The notes beneath the pieces are model-generated. The model worked only from the letters and a program-made list of their open reading frames with translations. It searched no databases and was not told where the DNA came from. A stretch of DNA of 21,833 nt, taken from IMG/VR virus record IMGVR_UViG_3300013093_000315, positions 1-21,833 of that record; one strand, written 5' to 3'. This stretch comes from a virus. Below, piece after piece: positions 6,754 through 15,700 of this stretch. The position numbers were made by a program, and so were the translations under genes. Every line of letters starts with the position of its first letter. Positions within the stretch are counted from its first letter, which is position 1.

Positions 6754-8310
6754 TTAATTACCCTTTTCTAATTCAGCTACTCTCTGCTCGAGCTCTTTAA
6801 TAGCTTCAAGTAACAGAGGTACAAGTTTTTCGTATTGAACTGTGAGATATTTGTTATTACCTGGAGCTGGTTTAACTGCCTCTGGTAATATTGATTGCAC
6901 TTCCTGAGCGGAAACACCAACACGAGATAGTTGATTATTCTCGATACCAAGTTGAATTGCTGTGTCGTTAGGCATGTAGTAAAAACCATTAAGAGCTTTT
7001 ACTTTATTCAATGCATTATCGATATTATTGATGCGTGTTTTTAAACGATCGTCAGAATATGCAGTAACAACGTCGCCTGTAAAATAACCAGAACCTGTAA
7101 CGATAATTGGAGCTGAAATGGAGAAATTTGTTCCGTTCCAGTAAATGTACTTAGCACCACTATTACCAAAGAAAAGCGCTCCGTTATCTGGATAACCTGA
7201 ACCACTACGAGTTAAAGCAATGTCTCCAGTAAATGTACCACCAGAAAATGATACTTTACCATTAGTTAATGAATTAACATAAGTGTTTGTTGCAAATGTA
7301 CCATTAACATATGTGTTAGAAGCAGCATATGCTTGTGTTGCGAAAACCGAATATACTGCAGTGTTCTGAGCAAATGTTGAGAAAACAGCTGTATTCTGAG
7401 CAAAAGCAGCATATGCTGCAGTGTTCTGAGCAAATGTACCATTAACATATGTGTTAGAAGCAGCGTATGCAAGAGCGTTAGTATAAGCTGCTGTAGAGTA
7501 ACCAATCAATGTAGTAGCTGTGTTACCGTTCAGATAAAGAGCATTGTTTGCTACGATGTTTGGTTGTGAAACAGTTTGAAGTGTACCAGTAAGGTTTGTT
7601 GCATTTACGTTAATAACATTAATGTTTGCCCCGTTGATGGTTGTTGTACCACCAATCGTAACAGTTCCAGTAACAGCCAGTGTGTTTGAAAGAGATGTTG
7701 CACCAGTAACTGCTAATGTGTTAGAAAGAGCAACGTTACCAGCAATTATCGCAGAATTTGATATTGTAACATTTCCTGTCACTGACAGTGTATTTGCCAG
7801 AGTAGCAGCGCCAGTAACACCAAGCGAGCTAAAAAGATTAGCTGCAGCAGAAACACCAAATGTGGATAATACGTTGGCAGCACCAGTTACCGAAAGGGTA
7901 TTCGCAATTGTTGTTGCGCCAGTTACCGATAAAGTATTAGCGAAATTTACGTTCCCAGTTACTGAAAAGGTATTGACGAAAGTCGCGTTACCAGTTATAA
8001 TAACACTGTTAGCGAAAGATGCATTGCCAGTTACAGATAGAGTATTGCTAATAACTGTGTTGCCTGTAACAGCTAGAGTGTTGGATAGGGTTGCAGAACC
8101 AGTAACGGAGAGAGTATTCGCGAGCGTAGCAGCGCCTGTGGATCTGGTTGTTCCCGTCACAGAGAAATTACCCTGTACGTTGGCTGTACCAGTAATTGTT
8201 AAGTTAGCATCTGGTGTTGCGTTGCTAATACCAACTTTACCGCCAGTAGCGTAAATTAAATTGGTGTTGACAATAAGTCCGTTCTTGACGGTAAAATCTT
8301 TATCTGACAT
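6754..8310 (-). CDS. Tail fibre with 12-residue repeat stalk and C-terminal S74 peptidase/chaperone domain
   Basis: A 518-aa fibre protein. Residues ~1-40 are a short head (FTVKNGLIVNTNLIYATGG, 'VGISNATPDANLTITG') typical of phage fibre N-termini. Residues ~42-230 consist of about 15 copies of a 12-residue unit (consensus xxTxxNTLxVTG), expected to build a trimeric beta-helical stalk. Residues ~275-350 contain a second repeat (FAQNTAxYxx, 'AYAASNTYVNGTFA'). A 'GGTFTGDIALTRSG' beta region follows. The last 100 residues are an S74 intramolecular chaperone: S419-D-D-R-L-K424 carries the Ser and Lys of the proposed autocleavage dyad, then 'VGVSAQEVQSILPEAV' and a C-terminal coiled coil. Known S74 domains trimerise the fibre and then cut themselves off at the Ser. 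It has a strong GGGGAG ribosome binding site and its own late promoter, and is the first gene of its transcript. Confidence 0.93.
   Translation of the reverse strand: MSDKDFTVKNGLIVNTNLIYATGGKVGISNATPDANLTITGTANVQGNFSVTGTTRSTGAATLANTLSVTGSATLSNTLAVTGNTVISNTLSVTGNASFANSVIITGNATFVNTFSVTGNVNFANTLSVTGATTIANTLSVTGAANVLSTFGVSAAANLFSSLGVTGAATLANTLSVTGNVTISNSAIIAGNVALSNTLAVTGATSLSNTLAVTGTVTIGGTTTINGANINVINVNATNLTGTLQTVSQPNIVANNALYLNGNTATTLIGYSTAAYTNALAYAASNTYVNGTFAQNTAAYAAFAQNTAVFSTFAQNTAVYSVFATQAYAASNTYVNGTFATNTYVNSLTNGKVSFSGGTFTGDIALTRSGSGYPDNGALFFGNSGAKYIYWNGTNFSISAPIIVTGSGYFTGDVVTAYSDDRLKTRINNIDNALNKVKALNGFYYMPNDTAIQLGIENNQLSRVGVSAQEVQSILPEAVKPAPGNNKYLTVQYEKLVPLLLEAIKELEQRVAELEKGN
6757..7056 (-). 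other. S74 intramolecular chaperone autoprocessing domain (part of fibre)
   Basis: Codons 419-518 of the fibre. Autocleavage is expected at the Ser of SDDRLK. The Ser-Asp and the Lys five residues after the Ser match, from family knowledge, endosialidase-type and phi29 gp12-type S74 domains. The terminal 'LVPLLLEAIKELEQRVAELE' heptad pattern is the usual coiled coil. The mature fibre would therefore be about 418 residues. Confidence 0.85.
7620..8187 (-). repeat. 36-bp coding repeat array (12-residue stalk units)
   Basis: About fifteen degenerate 36-bp units encode the NTLSVTG-type stalk of the S74 fibre. Copies vary at synonymous and non-synonymous sites. The array leaves a long open frame on the opposite strand that is only a shadow. 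Such arrays are prone to recombination that changes stalk length in whole units. Confidence 0.85.
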
Positions 8311-8342
8311 GGTTCACTCTCCCCACTGTTCTTGTTTTTTAT

Positions 8343-8351
8343 TATTTATAG
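8343..8351 (-). promoter_or_regulatory. T4-type late promoter box CTATAAATA upstream of the S74 fibre gene
   Basis: The minus strand reads CTATAAATA, containing the exact T4 late consensus TATAAATA. It lies 33 nt upstream of the S74 fibre ATG, at the edge of the longest gap in the window (35 nt). It overlaps the TAA stop of the oxygenase gene in the register TA-TAA-ATA, the same arrangement as the gene 13 promoter. It probably starts a transcript covering the S74 fibre, the Cys-Asn proteins and the radical SAM gene. Confidence 0.78.
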
Positions 8352-8975
8352 TTCTACGTAGTTCCGCACGTCATCTATAACTTTTATATTTGTTACAAGA
8401 GCAATAAGGTCGATATCGGCTAAATTTAGCTCTGTTGTATGAAAAACACTAGCTGGATGAATTACAAAAGTTCCTGGTAATGGACGTATTGCACTCAACA
8501 TATTATGATTGAGGTAGCGATGGCGCATTGGCATTGGGTCGATCATATGTAGTCGATTACCAGCCATTTTCTGATGTACATTCGAACTATCATCGGTAAC
8601 ACCAACCTGTAAAAATAAAACAGCCACATAATCCACCGAGCGATGGTTGTGTGGTTTAGCGTATTCTTGTGGTCCAAACCGACGCATATTGGTAACAGCT
8701 TCAAATTTTACCTTTTCTGGCTCATTAAATCCTTCTGCCGTAGCTAATTCAATCATGCGCTGTTTTAAAATAGTTTTAAAGATTTGACAAGGTTGACGTT
8801 CGTCAGCTAACAAATTGTAAGATGTTTCTTTATTTTTCCTCATCGCATACGGGACGTGCGCCTCTGGATTCTGAGCTTCATACTCTGAACCAATTTCAAT
8901 CAGTTGGTTAAGAAACTGATCACCACTGATCTGATCTGTTAATATGTTTGTTGGCCATAAAGCTTTTACTGTCAT
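8346..8975 (-). CDS. Probable Fe(II)/2-oxoglutarate-dependent oxygenase
   Basis: A 209-aa protein resembling the small phage 2OG-Fe(II) oxygenases common in T4-like marine phages. Visible features are an N-terminal 'ALWPTNILTDQI' start, a metal site 'KPHNHRSVDYVAVLFLQV' (candidates H109, H111, D115) and the distal segment 'PGTFVIHPASVFHTTEL' (H179, possibly H173), equivalent to the family's 'PG.L..FPS...H.V'. The conserved Arg that usually binds the 2OG carboxylate ten or so residues after the distal His is not seen ('LADIDLIALVTNI'), so cofactor use may differ or the enzyme may be divergent. Such enzymes hydroxylate protein side chains or nucleobases; the substrate here is unknown. The start overlaps the upstream 249-aa gene (ATGA), and its stop is inside a late promoter. 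Placement among fibre genes hints at a virion protein substrate (inference). Confidence 0.75.
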   Translation of the reverse strand: MTVKALWPTNILTDQISGDQFLNQLIEIGSEYEAQNPEAHVPYAMRKNKETSYNLLADERQPCQIFKTILKQRMIELATAEGFNEPEKVKFEAVTNMRRFGPQEYAKPHNHRSVDYVAVLFLQVGVTDDSSNVHQKMAGNRLHMIDPMPMRHRYLNHNMLSAIRPLPGTFVIHPASVFHTTELNLADIDLIALVTNIKVIDDVRNYVEL

Positions 8976-9721
8976 ACTACTACCTTAAATTTTGAAATGT
9001 TTGGCCAGAACTTGTATCCAGCTTTTATTTCAACAATTTCACCTTTATATAACCCTTCAACATTTAAATTGAATTGAACTCCGCTTTTGCATTTTGTTCT
9101 GTTCAAAACACCAGCCGATGCCCAAAGATATATATCTGCCTGTGTGTCAGCTTCAACTACGTAGCAATGATCGGATATTTCTTTTATCGATATTGGTAGC
9201 CAATTATTTAAAAACTCTTTAATTGATTTCATAACATTTTGAGTTTGCTCGACATCATCTATAAAAAATTTGTGTGTTGTTCCAGCATGTTCGTAATCAA
9301 CGCTATGATAAACAATCGTACAATCGTTGTAAAAACAATTTTTATATGGAGTTAGAACGAAAAGAATAGGAATAAGATTAAGCTGAGTCATCGCCCATGC
9401 GGGAGATGCGATGTTATGTTTTCCCTCTCCGTTTAAATCTGTATTCGTAGAGTATTCAGAATTGTAAAGGGAACTGTAAGATTTACCAAATGGAGCTCTG
9501 TATGGTTTTGTAAATCTTGTTGTTTCATACCAAACCATTTCGAGTGTTTTCTTATCATAACCCAAAGCTATACAGCCATGATCTTCCGAATAACTATCGA
9601 TAATTTTTTGTAAGTAAAATGTTTGAATATCATCAGATCTTTTAACGATTAAAGTACTATCGTTCAATCGCATTTCTGTTGAAAATGTTAACATTTTCCT
9701 GTTATTAACAAATAAATTCAT
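8972..9721 (-). CDS. Protein of unknown function upstream of the oxygenase
   Basis: A 249-aa protein I do not recognise. Unlike its Asn/Thr-rich neighbours it has an ordinary globular composition, with charged residues, five Cys and several aromatic clusters: 'HGCIALGYDKKTLEMVWYET', 'PYRAPFGKSYSSLYNSEYST', 'SPAWAMTQLNLIPILFVLTP', 'HSVDYEHAGTTHKFFIDDVE'. No transmembrane segment or signal peptide is clear. Composition and the ATGA overlap with the oxygenase suggest an enzyme or accessory factor acting together with it, rather than a fibre. The start lies nine bases after the giant LamG gene stop; only a weak ribosome binding site (GGATAT) is present. Confidence 0.75.
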   Translation of the reverse strand: MNLFVNNRKMLTFSTEMRLNDSTLIVKRSDDIQTFYLQKIIDSYSEDHGCIALGYDKKTLEMVWYETTRFTKPYRAPFGKSYSSLYNSEYSTNTDLNGEGKHNIASPAWAMTQLNLIPILFVLTPYKNCFYNDCTIVYHSVDYEHAGTTHKFFIDDVEQTQNVMKSIKEFLNNWLPISIKEISDHCYVVEADTQADIYLWASAGVLNRTKCKSGVQFNLNVEGLYKGEIVEIKAGYKFWPNISKFKVVV

Positions 9722-9730
9722 GAAAACAAA

Positions 9731-12700
9731 TTATATCCAAATTTCACTAATAGTTCCACCACCAGAAACAGTTACTGGTGTAACAGTACTTGTTATGTAT
9801 ATTTGCTGCGTGTTAGCATAAACGTATTTAGCGTTCGCAGCGTATATTTGAATTGTAGATAAATTAGCCATAGCTGATTTGTTAATTAAAGGTACGTTGA
9901 TATACGAAATGATTGAACTGTTTGTAGTAATAACTGGTTGTTTAGAGCCTGTTACTGTTAACGTATTCGAATTACCAAACGGACTATTCATTACCATAGT
10001 TGGGCTATATCTGTTTGACTGTGTAATTAGATTGTTATACTGAGAACTATCGATAACAGCTTCTGCCGCGAAAGGATTCTTATTTACAAAGAAAGTTGGA
10101 TTTCCAACTGGTGTTGAGTAACCATTCGAATAACCAGAAATAACATCGAAATATAAACCAGCATCAGACAAAGACAAATAAGAAGTTGTTCCGAAATTGA
10201 TACCGTTCGTAATGTTAAATGGTTCGGTCGGTGGTGTAAAATTGGATGTGTAAAGCGCAACAAATTTTGTAATACGAAGATTTGACAAATAACCATCAAA
10301 CTGTTGAGTATTGTTTGTTTGATAACCATCAGAATTGCCGATAGAAAACAATGTACCAATTGATGGACTTGGAGCTGCTATAACACTTCCTGCAATAACA
10401 CCATTAACAAAAAATGTTAATAATCCAGATTTTCTTACCCATGCCACATGATACCAGTTGTTTATAGACATATTGTGGTTAGCATTGCTTATGTATTGCA
10501 CGCCAGCAAATTGCATAAACATTTTGGTTCTACCAATAAAGAAAGCCATACCATCAGTATAAGATCCACCACTTGTTGTACCAACAATATAAAAACCAGA
10601 TCCAATAGTATCACCAGCTGGTAATGATGTTAAATTAACCCATCCTTCAACTGTAAAATCGAGATAACCAAAACCAAATGGAGCTCCACCCAAATTACCG
10701 TAAGTTGTAGCCATGTAATTGTTGTTAAGCTTATCAAAGCGGAAACTTTGACCTGTTGAAGTTCCTTGTCCAATTAACAACAGATTGTTTATATTGTTTG
10801 GATCAGTTGGGTTAGAAGGAACAGTTCCTGGAGTAAATATCGTTGTAACAGTGTTAGAAAATGTTGGGCTGTTGTTAGTTGAAATAACGTTGCCCCATGA
10901 GCCTACACCATACACCGAAAGGTTATTTGTTATAGTAAAGTTGTTTGATGAGTTATCAATTATCGCTGTATTTTGAGCTGTTAACAGTACTGTGTTACTG
11001 ATAGCTGTAAGAGGAGCTGATGGAGTAGTAAAGTTTGTCGTATAAACGCCTGTACCTTTTACAATACGGAAGTTAGACATATAACCTTGCCAGTTAAATG
11101 TATTTCCAGTTCCACCAGTAGCGCCAATTGGTTTAGAGTTCGCATCAGTATAGTTGTTTGTATCTGATGTATTACTACCAATAATTGTACCATTCAGATA
11201 CATGTTCGAATTACCAGAAACACGCGAAACAGCAACATGCGACCAAGTTCTTAATGGTAATTGGGTTGATGTTGATATTACGTTACCAGAGTCAGTAGCA
11301 TAAACTAATCCAGTGTTGCTCCATGCTAACCATGGTGATGTTGCAGAACCACTCTTATAACCCCAGATCCAATAATACGAATAAGAAGAATTACTAGTCA
11401 CATTAGTTGGTCCAAAACCAACAGGATAAACCCATGTTTCAAGCGTAAAGTCGCCAGTACCAAAAGAAAACGCTGAGTTAGCTGGTGTTGAAAGGAATGT
11501 GTTCGAACCATCGAAATAATAACTATTCGATGTTACACGTGTTTGAATTATATTGGAGTTAGCAATTCTTAAATTGCTTACGTAGCCATTGAAAAAATTA
11601 TTTACACCACCAAGCTGAGAAGCACCAACGTAAATTAAAGTTGATGAGTTACCAAAAACATTAGAATATGCAATAGTGTTTGAAAGAGAACTGTTTGTAT
11701 AAAGATATACGTTAGCAGAATCTTTTACAATAGTAACATATGTCCAAGTGTTTGGAGTTATAGATGGACCAGTAATTATGTTGTTTCCATCATATGAATA
11801 GGTAAGTGTACCATTATTCATATACAAATTCCAGTTACCTAAACCACCAGTATTTGAAGATAGCTGATCGATAATAACAGAGTTACCAGTATTAGAAGTT
11901 GGATATATCCATGCATCTATAACAGCATTAGAAAAACTGCCATATTGGAAAGATGTTACTTGGAAATTATTACCATATCCAAAAGTTGATAAACTATATC
12001 CTACGTTTGCACCAAAATAACCAGAAGAATCAGTTAAAATATTATTCTGTGAGGTTATTAAATATGTTTGTGCTGTAGAGTTTGAAACTGGCAACAGTGG
12101 AGATGTCGGTACAGGAATAGATGCTATTGGGGTTGTATTTGAAGCTGATGGATAAACAAGCGTGTTGCTAACACGAAGATTACTTACATAACCATGAATA
12201 AAACTGTTATTCCATTCTCCAATGTTTATATAACATTGAGGACCAGCTTCGTAATCAGTTGTGTTTATAGTGGCTGAATATGGAATACCGTCAACATACA
12301 ATGTTAAATTATAACCATTTTTTACTGCAGCAATATGAGTCCATTTACCAACAGGAATTGTTGTTGGATGTATAACAGAAATAGCAGATCCAGTCCAAAT
12401 ATAAAATACCAACTGGCCATTTAAGTTCGGACCAAAAGACCATTGAAGGTATGTGTTATTGATTGTACCATAACCTATTAGTCCACTTTGAGTAGTGCTG
12501 TTACCCCAGTTTGATGAAAATGAAAGAGGATATATCCAAGCCTCGATACAAAACTGTTGTAAAATAGGAAGAGAACTTAATAATTTCCATTGACCAGGTG
12601 CGATTGTCGGTTGTCCAGCAATCCCCTGAGTGCCATTGAAATAATAACTATAAGTTCCAGAAAAAGGAACAACAGTATTTGAAAATCCAACAGAACCACC

Positions 12701-15700
12701 ACTCCAAACAGTACTACCAATCGGATCATTAAATGGTGTTTTAATACTCGCAATATTAGCAGTAAGCAAAATTGTTGTATTGCTGGTAGGTAATAATGGA
12801 GCAGTTGGAACAGTAATAGTAGATGCTGTTGAATCGTATGCGTTCGAAAAACCACTTACTCTTATATTCGACAAATAACCCTTGAAAGCTGATGTTGTAG
12901 TATTACCAGCAATGTAGTTTATAGAACCAAATGATGTTGTGATTGCAACGTTACCAGTTGTTGATTTCGTACCATTGACAAAAACAGTAGTTGCGTTTGT
13001 AGTTGGATTTCTATTTACTGCGATATGGTACCAAGTATTACCAGCCAAGGTAACAGGAGAAGTAAAGTTTGTACCAGAAACAGAAAAATTTGTTGTGTTT
13101 GTAGCAGTAAGGTAAAATGGTGATCCTAAGCTGCTGCTTACAAGCTGATATGGGAAAACGTTGTTGTTGAAATAAGCAAACATTTCAACTGTAAAACCAG
13201 AAGAAAAGTTAGGAAACGCTAAAGAACCAAGAGATTGCAATATTTGGGACTGGCCATCAAATTCAAAACTAAACGTATTAGCAAAAGGAATTATGTTGGT
13301 ATTTGTTTTTACTCCAAGCCATGGAGAAGAAGTAAAACCATAACTACGTAGTAATGTTGAGTTGGCAGTTGCAGCATCATTTAAATTGCCCATCGTTTGA
13401 CAGGTAAGAATAGTTGTAGTAGCAGTAGAGTTACTGATATATGTTAAGTTTGCTGTAGGTGGTGTGAAGTTAGTGGTATAAAGAGCGCTACCATTTATAA
13501 CTCTGAGATTTGAAATATAACCATTAAAATAAGAGACCTGGTTTGTTTCAGAACCAATGTAAGTGTTCGAACCAAGACCTGTTGAGTTAGCAAACGTGTT
13601 ACTACCGATCGATGTACCATTTACATAAAATGTAACAACACCATTGTTTCTAACATAAGCAAGATGATACCAAGTATTTGCAGAAATTCCGTGTACGTTT
13701 GTCGACAGATACTGAACATCGTTTACCTGAATACTAAGATGTTGCGAACCAATTAAACAATCAATACCATCTGCTAAAGATGGCGTACCAGTTCCAACAA
13801 GAACAAAGGTGTTAGAAGCTTGTGCTGGCCAAGTATCCTGAGTTGGTAAACCAGTAAGGTTAACGAACGCCTCAACAGTAAAGTTATTTGTACCAAAATG
13901 CATTGGCAACATATCGCGCTGAGATAATGTAGTTGAAACTGTATTTGTAAAACGCCAGCTCGCAGCAGGAGTAAATGGAACAACAGTATTAGAAAACTGA
14001 ATTGTTGAAGAAACAATGATGTTGTTTGTTGAACTATTATCAATCAAAATTGGTGACTGCGCAGTAAGTAATGTTGTATTGGTTGAAGCAGTTAATGCTG
14101 TATTTGATGGTGTAAAATTAGTTGTATAAAGCGCATTACCTTTTGTAATACGAATATTTGAAATGTATCCTTCAAAATAAGTGCATGACTGTCCTTGTTC
14201 GTTACCAATAACAAGAGCTTTACCACCATCTGTAATGGTTGCTGAGAGAGCTTGTGTATTAGCAAGAACACCATTTACCCAAAGATTTAATGTTGTTCCC
14301 TGTTTTGTTGCTGCGATATGATTCCATGTTCCAAAATTTATTGCAACGTTCGAATAAATTTGTTGTATTGAGGTAACACCATTACCACTACCAACACGAA
14401 ATGCTGGATACCACCATCCACTACCAGAAGTAAAAGCAGAAGGACTAAGGTATAAATTATAAGATGGATATGTTGAACCAGAAACACCATCTTTATCTAA
14501 TATCGATTGTATGTTAGTATTACTGTTTGAAGGACCAATTGCTTCAGAAAAAACATATGCTTCAACAGTAAAATCGCCAGATGATAAATTTAAATTAGCA
14601 TTGTATGTTACGTTTGCTTGTGATGTACCATTAAAATAAATGCTATACGTATTTGGGAATGGAGTATCTGTGTTTGTAATAATAGGTCCAGTAGGAACCC
14701 ATGGTGTATTGTTTGGATTGTTTGGACTATTGTCGATAAGAGTATTCGACTGCGCTGTCAACATTAATGTTGAACTGTTTCCAGTTAAAGCTGTTGTTGG
14801 TGGTGTGAATGATTTGTATACTGCACCTTTAGTAATACGAACATTTGAAACATAACCATCCATTTTATCAATGTTTGAAGTCCAATATGGTACTGATGCT
14901 CCACTTTGGAAACTATAATACGTATTACTTGATGGTCCAGAATAATTTGTTGTTGTTGTACCTTGTAGAATACCATCAACATACAAAAATGTTACACCAA
15001 GATATCTTTGAACAACACAATGATGCCATTGTCTTGGAATTAATGGAGGAGCGTTAATATATAATGTTCCATTAATTGCGAAATGAAGACTGTTAACATA
15101 TTGTTCTAGATAAACTCTATTTGATGTTGTATTATCATTTAATTCAAAAAGCGTATAATACTGATTTAATGTAGCAGCTGATTGATTTTGTTCGTTTATG
15201 TACGCCCAGCACTCCATTGTAAAATCATGGTTATTAAAATCAAAAGTCGAATATGAAATAGTAACAGGAACAAGGTTAGCATAACCTGTATTCGAAATCG
15301 TAAGGTTAAATGGACTTTGATCTGTTAATGAAGAAGAGTTAAAGGTTAACAGCGAAAGATTTGTTGATGTTGTATTACTGAATGTAGAATTCGGTGGAAT
15401 AAAGTTTGAGTTGTATACTGTATTACCATTCGTAATTCTAAGATTTGAAATATATCCTTTAAATGCACTGTTAGATGCAGTATTTCCATCGCCTGGATAT
15501 GCGTCAATTCCAATAGTTAAAGCATTGTTAGTATACCAAAATGGAATACTATAATTAGTAGCATTAGCTGTAGTTGTTGATATTAATGAACCATTTCTAT
15601 ATAAACGGAATGCTCTATCATTTTTAACTAAAGCTAAATGAGACCAAGTATTAATTGGAAGAGTTCCATATCCTATATTTGTATCATTACCTACCGCGCC

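Noticed and set aside
7620-8187. CRISPR-like regularly spaced repeats
   Set aside because: The 36-bp units are contiguous, degenerate and in frame within a fibre gene, with no spacers.
7622-8254. 210-codon open frame on the plus strand
   Set aside because: It mirrors the 36-bp repeat array of the S74 fibre; the Val/Pro/Ala repeats are the antisense of NTLSVTG units, and every other gene is on the minus strand.
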